The notes under the pieces: model-generated
The model's input: the letters and a program-made list of their open reading frames with translations, nothing else
Told to the model about the DNA's origin: nothing
Database searches by the model: none
Position numbers and translations under genes: made by a program
In this document: one piece after another, positions 8,549 through 15,574 of the stretch
How positions within the stretch are numbered: the first letter of the stretch is position 1
Layout: each line of letters begins with the position of its first letter
Assembly: GCA_020692245.1 (NCBI GenBank)
Contig: JAIMKT010000008.1
Location: 11,354 to 64,691 of the forward strand
Direction: 5' to 3'
Source of the DNA: Microcoleus sp. GA_180221_E-2-1-MAG-45_12
GTDB lineage: Bacteria > Cyanobacteriota > Cyanobacteriia > Cyanobacteriales > JAAUUE01
DNA length: 53,338 nucleotides

Positions 8549-9394
8549 TTAACTCTTTGTACCACACAATAAGCCGTAGCGAATTAAGCTCCGTTGATAG
8601 CCACTCCGCATTAAAGGTAATACTAAAGCTCCCTCGATCGTCTCCCAGTTACTTTTTAGCAATCCCCCTAGGGCTTCCCAAGAAAATGCCGAAGCGATAA
8701 CCGCATCCCAAAACGGAGCTACAGCACTAGACCAATCTGCCGTGCGAATCTGCTGGAAGTTAAGCTCTTGGGCGAGGTTTTCATAGTCATCGATCGAGAC
8801 TACCGGAGGCAAACAATAAACTCGGTAAATTTCCGCTAAATGGCGTTGCTCTTGGGGCGTTAATTCCCCCGTGGCTGGGGTTGGGGGACGATGACACCAA
8901 GTTGCCATCAGCAGCAATCCTCCCGGTTTCAGGACTCGGTACGCCTCTTGGAGAAATTGCTTTTTATCAGGAAAATGTTCGGCACTCTCCAAAGACCACA
9001 CCAAATCAAAGCTCTGGTCAGCAAAGGGCATGGCTAAGGCATCAGCGACTAAAAAACTGGTGCGATCGCTCAACCCCTGACTTGCGGCTCGAACTTCTGC
9101 CCGGTTCGCCTGCACAGGACTAAGGGTGATACCTGTCACTTGAGCATGATATTTTTCTGCCAAATACAGGGAACTGCCCCCGATCCCGCATCCCACATCC
9201 AGAATTTGCCCCAGTTGCCCTACTTTCCCCCAAGCGAGTAACTCCTCGATCAGGTCTATCTGGGCTTGACGGCGTTCTTTGCGTTCTCGTCCAGTAGCCC
9301 CATAGTAGCCGTGGTGGAGATGTTCCCCCCAAATTTCTTCCCATAAGCCAGAGGAATTGTCATAAAATTGCTGAATGCGTTGATTAAGAGACAT
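8549..9394 (-). CDS. Gamma-tocopherol C-methyltransferase
   Basis: 281-residue SAM-dependent class I methyltransferase that converts gamma- to alpha-tocopherol, the last step of vitamin E synthesis. The start (IQQFYDNSSGLWEEIWGEHL, then HHGYYG) is highly characteristic of Synechocystis Slr0089 and plant VTE4. Motif I is ILDVGCGIGGSSLYLAEKY near residue 63, post-I ITLSPVQANRA, and motif II FDLVWSLESAEHFPDK. The later TWCHRPP and the C-terminal DWSSAVAPFWDAVI are also shared with that group. Sarcosine/dimethylglycine and MPBQ methyltransferases are the main alternatives, but these motifs fit tocopherol methyltransferase best. Upstream of hpt and probably co-transcribed. Confidence 0.88.
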   Translation of the reverse strand: MSLNQRIQQFYDNSSGLWEEIWGEHLHHGYYGATGRERKERRQAQIDLIEELLAWGKVGQLGQILDVGCGIGGSSLYLAEKYHAQVTGITLSPVQANRAEVRAASQGLSDRTSFLVADALAMPFADQSFDLVWSLESAEHFPDKKQFLQEAYRVLKPGGLLLMATWCHRPPTPATGELTPQEQRHLAEIYRVYCLPPVVSIDDYENLAQELNFQQIRTADWSSAVAPFWDAVIASAFSWEALGGLLKSNWETIEGALVLPLMRSGYQRSLIRYGLLCGTKS

Positions 9395-9465
9395 AGGGAA
9401 GATTAAAAATTAGCTACTGGTGCATTCTAACATTATCTCTAGGGGCGAACTTTTGACAGCCAACA

Positions 9466-9498
9466 GGTACAAGCAAAGAGGGCGCAAAGCCTTGTACC
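9466..9498. repeat. Inverted repeat upstream of the aldo/keto reductase
   Basis: Perfect 8-bp arms GGTACAAG and CTTGTACC enclose a 17-nt centre containing two CAAAG motifs. It lies between the divergent methyltransferase and aldo/keto reductase genes. The sequence GGGCGCAAAGCCTTGTACC looks like a dispersed cyanobacterial repeat rather than a specific operator. Confidence 0.5.
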
Positions 9499-9538
9499 CC
9501 TGCGAATATTTTTATTGATATTTTGGAAAATAGGTTTT

Positions 9539-10657
9539 ATGCTTTATCGGCGCTTTGGGAAAACTAACTTAAATTTATCCGTGTTTTCCTGTGGGACGAT
9601 GCGCTGTCTGGAATCTGCGGAGATTTTTCAGGAGACGATCGAGGCAGCCCTAGCTTCTGGGGTCAATCATCTGGAAACTGCTAGGGGCTATGGTAAAAGT
9701 GAATTGTATCTGGGGCAGGCGATCGCTTCTGGTCTGGGCGTACTACGGGAAAATCTCTACATCACTACCAAAGTATTACCCACCCCTGATCCCGAAAAAA
9801 TGCGCCGAGAAATTGATGCATCCCTAGAGCTTTTGCAGGTAGATTATCTAGACTGTATGGCAATTCATGGAATTAATACTTGGGAACATCTAGACTGGAC
9901 AAAATCTAGCTGGTCAGCAATTCAAGCTGCCCTAGATACGGGGAAAATTCGCCATGTGGGTTTTTCTACCCATGCACCCCTAGAAATTATTTTGGCAACT
10001 ATTCAGACTAATTTGTTTGAGTTTGTGAATCTGCATTACTACTATTTTTTTCAACGTCACGCTCCAGCGATCGACCTAGCCCATGCCCAAGATTTAGGAA
10101 TTTTTATTATTTCCCCTGCTGATAAAGGCGGCTTACTCTACGATCCCCCACCAAAATTGCAGGAATTGTGCGCTCCTCACCAGCCCCTAGATTTAACCTA
10201 TCGTTGGCTCCTGAATGATCCCCGGATTACCACCCTCAGTTTTGGGGCAGCAACGGCGGCAGAAGTAGCTCCCGTATTAACCAGTAATTATTCTCAACCC
10301 CTCAGCCCAACAGAAATAAAAATTTTTGAGAATCTAGAAACCCATTTGTCCCAAAGCCTCGGTACGGATAAATGTAGCCAGTGTTATGCCTGTCTGCCCT
10401 GTCCAGAAAATATTGCCATCCCCGAAATTCTGCGTCTGCGAAATCTAGCCGTTGCCTACGACATGACCAACTATGGAGAATACCGCTATGGAATGTTGGG
10501 AAATGCCGGACATTGGGTTCCCGGAGCCAAGGGCGATCGATGTACCCAGTGCGGTGATTGTCTGCCCCGTTGCCCAGAACAGCTACCCATCCCCCAACTA
10601 TTAGAAAACACCCATCAGAAGTTAAAAGGTTCCCCACGCAGACGGTTATGGGGATAG
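9539..10657 (+). CDS. Aldo/keto reductase with C-terminal ferredoxin-like domain
   Basis: 372 residues from the ATG at 9539 (MLYRRFGKTNLNLSVFSCGT, the classic family start); the track's 9515 start adds eight residues. The N-terminal (beta/alpha)8 barrel carries the catalytic elements: Asp in the early strand, Tyr in ETARGYGKSELYLG, Lys in TTKVLP and His in CMAIHGIN. The last ~100 residues form a [4Fe-4S]-type domain with KCSQCYACLPCPENIAIP and RCTQCGDCLPRCPEQLPIP. This fusion is common in cyanobacteria and anaerobes; the physiological substrate is unknown. The cysteines suggest a possible redox link to ferredoxin as well as NADPH. Confidence 0.88.
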   Translation: MLYRRFGKTNLNLSVFSCGTMRCLESAEIFQETIEAALASGVNHLETARGYGKSELYLGQAIASGLGVLRENLYITTKVLPTPDPEKMRREIDASLELLQVDYLDCMAIHGINTWEHLDWTKSSWSAIQAALDTGKIRHVGFSTHAPLEIILATIQTNLFEFVNLHYYYFFQRHAPAIDLAHAQDLGIFIISPADKGGLLYDPPPKLQELCAPHQPLDLTYRWLLNDPRITTLSFGAATAAEVAPVLTSNYSQPLSPTEIKIFENLETHLSQSLGTDKCSQCYACLPCPENIAIPEILRLRNLAVAYDMTNYGEYRYGMLGNAGHWVPGAKGDRCTQCGDCLPRCPEQLPIPQLLENTHQKLKGSPRRRLWG

Positions 10658-10705
10658 TTGCGACAAAATTTAGGGTAAATTCTGAGATTCAGGTCAATTC
10701 TAGGA

Positions 10706-11035
10706 TTAGAGAGGAGTGGGTAAACCTAGGGCTTGGAAGAAGCGATCGGACAGCCGACGATTACCCCGTAATTCTGCTAATTGGCGATGGTAGGTACTAC
10801 TCAGATCAAGACTAGCTTGGCGATTCACTGAGTCTCCCAGAATATCAGTAGTTATCCTTTTTTGAACTGTGGCTAAATTCAGGGTATTTGTCCGAAATTT
10901 TAGCAACCAACGATTTAAGGTTAATCTCCTTAACACCACTCCTCCTGAGATTGCCGCCATCTCACCTTCAGTTAATTCTGCCATGCACTCTGGGTTGAGG
11001 GGGCTGAGGTTACGGTAATTTTCTTGTTCACTCAC
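10706..11035 (-). CDS. Small protein with double-glycine leader-like motif (copy 1)
   Basis: 109-residue protein of unknown function. The start is GTG at 11035, supported by AAGGA nine bases upstream. Residues 20-32 read ELTEGEMAAISGG, the pattern of double-glycine leader peptides that C39-protease ABC exporters cleave (ELxxxEMxxISGG). The 77 residues after GG (VVLRRLTLNRWLLKF ...) are basic and lack Cys, so they do not look like a lanthipeptide or cyanobactin core. It is paralogous to the next gene: LRRxxLNRW, VNRQAxLDLSS, GNRxLxD and GLPxP are shared. No peptidase or exporter lies nearby. Function is not assigned. Confidence 0.6.
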   Translation of the reverse strand: MSEQENYRNLSPLNPECMAELTEGEMAAISGGVVLRRLTLNRWLLKFRTNTLNLATVQKRITTDILGDSVNRQASLDLSSTYHRQLAELRGNRRLSDRFFQALGLPTPL

Positions 11036-11160
11036 AACGATTATTCCTTTACTTGGTTATTTGCTTTGGTATTTTTTGCTGTTTGTACTTGCTAATCAAG
11101 CATCCTAGAATTATCTAATTAGGGATTAACTAAGGATCAATTAGATAATTAATTTAGGAT

Positions 11161-11568
11161 TTAATTAGGCACAGGTAGTCCAACAGCCCGATAAAGACTA
11201 TCTGCTAGTTGTCTATTTCCTTCTAGGGCAGTTAACTGGGTATGAAACTGACTGCTCAGATCGAGATTAGCCTGACGATTGGTGACATCAGTTAATAGGT
11301 CTGTGACTCGAACTCTGATATTTGTTGTTTTAAGAATATTCTGTTGGAATTGGAATGTCCAACGGTTCAGGGCTTTCCGGCGGAGAATTGCTCCCCCACT
11401 CACCGCTGCCATGGTTTCTGGGTCTAGTTCTGCCACTAGCCAAGCAGAGTTAGAAGAGGGCAACAAAGAGTCTGTCTCTGGAGTTTGATGATTTTGAGTA
11501 TCTTGGTTCATGGATTTGAGATCAACTATTTTGATATTGCTTTCAGCATTGGGTTGCATACTTGCCAC
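11161..11568 (-). CDS. Small protein with double-glycine leader-like motif (copy 2)
   Basis: 135 residues from GTG 11568; ATGs at 11559 and 11511 are alternatives and none has a clear Shine-Dalgarno sequence. The leader-like segment VAELDPETMAAVSGG ends near residue 59, and 76 residues follow (AILRRKALNRWTFQF ...). After the GG it aligns end to end with copy 1, with the best conservation in TNRQANLDLSS and the GLPVP terminus. The N-terminal ~40 residues differ from copy 1. The pair looks like a local duplication of a secreted or processed peptide family. A hydrolase gene starts divergently only 36 bp away, so the two promoters must overlap. Confidence 0.6.
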   Translation of the reverse strand: MASMQPNAESNIKIVDLKSMNQDTQNHQTPETDSLLPSSNSAWLVAELDPETMAAVSGGAILRRKALNRWTFQFQQNILKTTNIRVRVTDLLTDVTNRQANLDLSSQFHTQLTALEGNRQLADSLYRAVGLPVPN

Positions 11569-11604
11569 TATTTTAAGGATATCTAGCTAAATTATGATGT
11601 TTTT

Positions 11605-12420
11605 ATGATTAATCTTCATTTCCAAATTCGGGGGCAAGGTACACCGATTCTTTGTCTCCACGGACATCCCGGCAATAGCCAAGCCATGACAGTATTTACC
11701 GACCACCTATCTCAAAACTACCAAACCATTACCCCAGATCTCCGAGGCTACGGCAAGAGCAAGCCTAGGGGCAACTTTCAAATGCTTGATCACCTTGAAG
11801 ATTTAACCCAGCTTTTGGATCAACAGGGGATCGATGAGTGCTTGATTTTGGGTTGGTCTTTGGGAGGGATTCTCGGCTTGGAGTTGGCTTTGCGTTTACC
11901 CCAACGGGTTAAGGGTTTAATCTTATTAGGGACGGCAGCGAGACCACGGGGCAGTCATCCAGCCATTAGTTGGCAAGATAATTTATACACAGGGATTGCT
12001 GCTTTGATTAATGCCGTATCTCCGGGGTGGCAGTGGAATATTGATACCTTTGGGAAGCGATCGCTCTTCCGTTACCTGATCCAAACCCATACCCCAGAGA
12101 CTTACCAATGGATAGCAAAAGCAGCCGTCCCTGCCTACCTGCAAACGACTCCCGAAGCAAATCAAGCCCTGAGTAAAGCTCTCCGTCAAGGTTATAATCG
12201 CCTCCCGCAATTGGCAGACCTCACCTGTCCTTGTTTAGTTTTAGCTGGGGCGGACGATCGACACATCACCAGTGCTTCTAGCCTCGAAACTGCGGAATAT
12301 TTACCCCAAGCCCAGAGCCATTGTTATCCACAAACAGCCCATTTATTTCCCTGGGAAATTGCCCCCGTCGTCCTCAGGGACATTGATCAATGGTTAGCCG
12401 CAAATTTTACAAAACTCTAA
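11605..12420 (+). CDS. Alpha/beta hydrolase
   Basis: 271-residue alpha/beta hydrolase, cytosolic by appearance. Motifs: oxyanion segment CLHGHPGNSQAM near residue 20, RGYGKS, nucleophile elbow LGWSLGGILGLELA near 92-105 (Ser in GWSLGG), acid in LAGADDRHI near 215 and His in TAHLFPWE near 246. The overall pattern matches the 3-oxoadipate enol-lactonase/haloperoxidase-like group, but the substrate is unknown. It is divergent from the GG-leader gene and convergent with the DUF1816 gene: its stop overlaps that gene's end by four bases. Confidence 0.82.
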   Translation: MINLHFQIRGQGTPILCLHGHPGNSQAMTVFTDHLSQNYQTITPDLRGYGKSKPRGNFQMLDHLEDLTQLLDQQGIDECLILGWSLGGILGLELALRLPQRVKGLILLGTAARPRGSHPAISWQDNLYTGIAALINAVSPGWQWNIDTFGKRSLFRYLIQTHTPETYQWIAKAAVPAYLQTTPEANQALSKALRQGYNRLPQLADLTCPCLVLAGADDRHITSASSLETAEYLPQAQSHCYPQTAHLFPWEIAPVVLRDIDQWLAANFTKL

Positions 12421-12704
12421 AGACTCTGACCGAGGAGATTCGGCTTTCCTCCCCGGTCAAATCCCCCCCCCAACTCTTCTTCGATCGTCAGGTTTTGTGG
12501 CTGTCGGCAACGATTGATCTGGAGGCTGAAGATACTAGCCCCTTCAGTAGTTAAATCTTCTACATAGCCTGTCTTGGCTGCGATCGCCTCCGCCTCATTC
12601 AAAAAAGGACCGAAATAGTAAGTGCATTTGGGGTTTTCAGTAATAATTTCTACCCAGAAAGCCTTACCTACCAATTGGAGAATCTTAATCCAGAGTTCTT
12701 TCAT
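12417..12704 (-). CDS. DUF1816 domain protein
   Basis: 95 residues from the ATG at 12704 (MKELWIKILQLV); the track's start at 12728 is a GTG eight codons earlier. The core FWVEIITENPKCTYYFGPF, then AIAAKTGYVEDLTTEGA, is the DUF1816 signature, a small domain nearly confined to cyanobacteria and sometimes found with phycobilisome or stress genes. No catalytic residues are known. The C-terminal tail (EELGGGFDRGGKPNLLGQSL) lies outside the domain. It lies upstream of nothing on its own strand except the convergent hydrolase. Confidence 0.8.
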   Translation of the reverse strand: MKELWIKILQLVGKAFWVEIITENPKCTYYFGPFLNEAEAIAAKTGYVEDLTTEGASIFSLQINRCRQPQNLTIEEELGGGFDRGGKPNLLGQSL

Positions 12705-12765
12705 TGTTTTTTGCCTATTTACCGACACTAGTGAGTTAATTTGAGAATTGATCTGACAAATGCAG

Positions 12766-14835
12766 TTACATATGAATCAGTTTATCCCAACGTTGACGGC
12801 AGGTTTCATAGAGAACTAGCGCCGCCGCTACCCCAGCATTGAGGCTAGGAGTTTTCCCCGCCAAAGGAATTGAGACCACTTCATCACAATGCTCTTGAGT
12901 GAGGACATTTAAGCCCTTGCCTTCAGAACCAATAACTAATGCTACCGCCCCCGTGAATTTAACGGTGTGTATAACTTTACCGGAATCTGCTGTGGTTCCG
13001 TAGATCCAAAATCCAGCTTCCTTGAGTTGGGCTAAGGCTCGGTTGAGATTCACCACCCTTGCTACGGGCAGAAATTCTAAAGCTCCGGCGGCAACCTTAC
13101 GAACTGCGGCAGTAATACCGACGGCTCGGCGTTGGGGAATAATCACCCCTTGGACTCCGAGGGCTTCGGCAGTGCGGATCATGGAGCCAAGATTATGGGG
13201 ATCAGTAATCCCTTCGGCAATTAACAGGAGGGGATCAGGGCTGGCAGCTTTGGCTTTGGCAATGAGATCCTCTAGTTCCACATAGTCGTAGGCAGCAACT
13301 TGGGCAGCAATACCTTGATGGTTGGCTCCGTCAGTAATTTGGCTTAAACGGCGGGGGTCAACTTCATTAACCACGGCTCCTTCGGCTTTGGCTTGTTGCA
13401 ATAGAGAATAGAAGCGGGGATCATGGCGGAGTTGAGGGACTACCCAGATGCGGTTTAGTTGACGTTGGTTTTCTAGGGCAGCGATCACAGGATGGCGACC
13501 ATAGATTAGATCCATTTCTTCTTCGACCTCTGGTTCTGGCTCGAATCGATCGTAATCACCCCGATCGCCCCGCTCAGATCGATCGAACTTAGAAGCGTCC
13601 CGGCGAGATCCCCAAGAATTGCCTTCCTGTCTAAAATCTTTCCTTCTAGAGTCTGGCTGTCTAAAATCCTGCCGTCTTTGAGAATCAACTCGATCGACTT
13701 CCCTAGAGATTTTGGGAGGGGCTGGATAATCAACATCCTCGATCGCCATTTCCGGATCTACTACATCAAGAGAACTAGGAGAATCAAACTCGTCTTGATC
13801 TTCTTGATCTTCATGGTCTAATTGAGCTTCGTGATCTATCTGATCTATTTCAAAATCTTCTCCAGAAGCACCTAAATAATCCAAGGGAGTAGCTGTATCG
13901 AATTCTTCTCCAGAGTAATCATCAAAATCATTTTTTGAGGTGGATTTTGTCGAGAGGACAGGAGATGGTTTGGCATAATCAGAAAACTCTCGATCGCTGC
14001 CTTGAGTTAGTTTAGGTTTACCGATTCCTCTGCCTAGACGGGGTGTTCCTTGGCGATCGCCATAGCCAGTCTGTTTATCTGGGGATCCATTGCTATATTT
14101 CTGATCGTATCTATTCCCCCCTCGATCGCTGTACTTATCACCATATTTACCACTAGGTTTACCGTAGCGATCGCCACCCCGGTCATCCAGACTATTTCCT
14201 CTAGGGCTGTTTCCTCTGGGGCTGTAGCGATCATCACCTTGATCTCGCCGTGCTGGTCGCCGTTCTCCACCAAAATCATCTCTAAAGCCATCCCTAGAAC
14301 CACCAAAATCTCGCTCTTGCTCCCATCGGGGCTTGGCTGTGCGGTCTCGATAGGGGGCGGGGGACTTGCTAAAGGAATTACTACCACCTTGGGTCTTTTT
14401 CGCTTTCGGGGGTCTGCTGCCGGGAGCAGGGTAACGGGGGCGGGCATCCTTATCTCTGGGCGCAAAATCTCTAGGCGCAAAATCACCATCTTGACGACGG
14501 CGGGGAGCTACCTCGTTTTCATTACGGAAGTTTCGGGTCTCTCTAGGGGCAAATTCTTGATCTTCTCCTTGGTAGCGGCTTCTGGGAGACTTACCACCTC
14601 TAGCTGGGGCATCAGAGAAACGGGTAGGGCGATCGACAAAAGTATCACCACGATTGTCACGATTGTCACGGTTGTCACGATTATCACGATCATAGCGATC
14701 GCTACGGTCTGCAAAACGGTCGGCAGGACGATCGACACCCCGATAGGGACTGCGATCGACACGATGAGGACTGCTGCCCGCAACAGAAGATTGTTTTTTG
14801 CTCTTGGCAAAGGTCGGGCGGTTTTTCTTAGGCAT
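12766..14835 (-). CDS. rlmB: 23S rRNA 2'-O-methyltransferase RlmB with long Arg/Asp-rich N-terminal extension
   Basis: 689-residue protein. The C-terminal ~245 residues are a SPOUT (SpoU/TrmH) methyltransferase: substrate-binding part [20 protein letters not shown], then motif 1 [20 protein letters not shown], motif 2 [11 protein letters not shown] and motif 3 [19 protein letters not shown], which form the knotted SAM site. RlmB makes Gm2251 in 23S rRNA. The first ~440 residues are low-complexity and disordered: Arg/Asp/Gly/Ser-rich with (DNR)n repeats, then an acidic stretch ([20 protein letters not shown]). Long basic tails are common on cyanobacterial TrmH-like proteins and may bind RNA. 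Ordinary RlmB is about 245-250 residues, so most of this gene is tail. Confidence 0.9.
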   Translation of the reverse strand: MPKKNRPTFAKSKKQSSVAGSSPHRVDRSPYRGVDRPADRFADRSDRYDRDNRDNRDNRDNRGDTFVDRPTRFSDAPARGGKSPRSRYQGEDQEFAPRETRNFRNENEVAPRRRQDGDFAPRDFAPRDKDARPRYPAPGSRPPKAKKTQGGSNSFSKSPAPYRDRTAKPRWEQERDFGGSRDGFRDDFGGERRPARRDQGDDRYSPRGNSPRGNSLDDRGGDRYGKPSGKYGDKYSDRGGNRYDQKYSNGSPDKQTGYGDRQGTPRLGRGIGKPKLTQGSDREFSDYAKPSPVLSTKSTSKNDFDDYSGEEFDTATPLDYLGASGEDFEIDQIDHEAQLDHEDQEDQDEFDSPSSLDVVDPEMAIEDVDYPAPPKISREVDRVDSQRRQDFRQPDSRRKDFRQEGNSWGSRRDASKFDRSERGDRGDYDRFEPEPEVEEEMDLIYGRHPVIAALENQRQLNRIWVVPQLRHDPRFYSLLQQAKAEGAVVNEVDPRRLSQITDGANHQGIAAQVAAYDYVELEDLIAKAKAASPDPLLLIAEGITDPHNLGSMIRTAEALGVQGVIIPQRRAVGITAAVRKVAAGALEFLPVARVVNLNRALAQLKEAGFWIYGTTADSGKVIHTVKFTGAVALVIGSEGKGLNVLTQEHCDEVVSIPLAGKTPSLNAGVAAALVLYETCRQRWDKLIHM
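14651..14686. repeat. 9-bp coding tandem repeat in rlmB
   Basis: Four units of CGATTGTCA (with one G and one A substitution), encoding (Asp-Asn-Arg)4 in the disordered tail of RlmB. Likely to vary in copy number among strains. Confidence 0.8.
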
Positions 14836-15019
14836 GGCTTGGGGTAAAACTTAGGGGAAGGAATGAAATAATGGTTGCAGAGATTAATCCTCAGCCTTCC
14901 ATAATATCAGGAACTTAAGGAAATCTTTGGGCAGGAATAGCTAAGAAATGATGAAGCATATCCCTATACTGATCCCAGTTATGTAACGTTTTGTAACATT
15001 GGGGTTTACAAGTATCTTT

Positions 15020-15265
15020 CTACTCTTTTTGTAGCTTCTTTTTGATCTGACTAATAATCCCACTGAGAATTGCTCCCCCCATCAGTAGCCCGATCGCCGG
15101 AGTAAAGAGAGGATTCCAGAGCGTGTACCAGAGATCCAAGCCCAAGGGAATATTCAACGATCGACCCACCACTGCCGCAGCCAGCCAGAAGAACCCAAAC
15201 AACACCAAAAATACATCAGCAACCAGAAATAAATTTAACCACTCCAGTAATTTGTCCTTCATCAA
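15020..15265 (-). CDS. Small two-helix membrane protein, unknown function
   Basis: 81 residues with two hydrophobic segments, LFLVADVFLVLFGFFWLAAAV (about 12-33) and FTPAIGLLMGGAILSGIISQ (about 54-74), and a basic C-terminus (IKKKLQKE). The segment between them (GRSLNIPLGLDLWYTLWNPL) is well formed and protein-like. Family not recognised; proteins of this size and plan occur across cyanobacteria. It starts at ATG-ATG 15265, divergent from the 6S RNA promoter about 70 bp away. Confidence 0.6.
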   Translation of the reverse strand: MMKDKLLEWLNLFLVADVFLVLFGFFWLAAAVVGRSLNIPLGLDLWYTLWNPLFTPAIGLLMGGAILSGIISQIKKKLQKE

Positions 15266-15334
15266 TCCTGCTCCTAGAAAATAAATCTGTGAAAATAAAC
15301 TTGTCTATCCTCTTTATATTCCTTCTATTTTGTC

Positions 15335-15340
15335 TATAAT
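15335..15340 (+). promoter_or_regulatory. -10 element of the 6S RNA promoter
   Basis: A perfect TATAAT seven bases before the predicted RNA 5' end, in TTTTGTCTATAATAGATAAAG. No consensus -35 box is obvious 17 bp upstream (the region reads TTCCTTC). Confidence 0.65.
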
Positions 15341-15346
15341 AGATAA

Positions 15347-15535
15347 AGATTTTACGGCGATGTTGGTGACTGCCAATACTGTTTTTTGATCTATGTTGGT
15401 TTTTAAATGGGAGCTCAAGATTGTTTTGCAGCCGTATACCGAGCCAGTACTCGGAAACTTAAGCGAGATACAGTAGCACCCACCTGGTTCTTCCAGGTCA
15501 TAAACTGAGGTAAAACGGCATTGCGGTAAACAGAG
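15347..15535 (+). ncRNA. ssrS: 6S RNA
   Basis: About 190 nt, the size of cyanobacterial 6S RNA (ssaA). 6S RNA mimics an open promoter and binds sigma70-type RNA polymerase. The order of elements follows the E. coli molecule: hairpin CCGAG-CCAGTA-CTCGG, then AAACTTAAG leading to a CAC-CACC segment, the second hairpin CACCTGG-TTCT-TCCAGG, and then a return strand. The return strand ACGGCATTGCGGTAAA pairs with the 5' strand TTTACGGCGATGTTGG (with G-U pairs and one mismatch), closing a long rod with a central bubble. It is preceded by TATAAT and followed by a terminator hairpin. The exact ends are estimates. No protein frame occupies it. Confidence 0.8.
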
Positions 15536-15565
15536 ACTCCCTACTTAACGGTGGGGAGTTTTTAA
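15536..15565 (+). terminator. Intrinsic terminator of the 6S RNA gene
   Basis: ACTCCC-(12-nt loop)-GGGAGT followed by a T-rich run. It lies immediately after the 6S RNA and before the convergent CHAT gene; the A-rich sequence on the other strand could let it serve both directions. Confidence 0.75.
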
Positions 15566-15574
15566 TTTTTCCCC

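Noticed and set aside
14050-14847. 265-residue plus-strand ORF opposite rlmB
   Set aside because: It is the antisense of the Arg/Asp-rich tail; its Ile/Thr/Val-rich low-complexity product is what the opposite strand of such repeats gives.
14975-15000. TGTAAC-n-TGTAAC sequence between rlmB and the small membrane gene as an operator
   Set aside because: Two GTAAC copies lie close together, but arms are only 4 bp as a palindrome; too weak to call.
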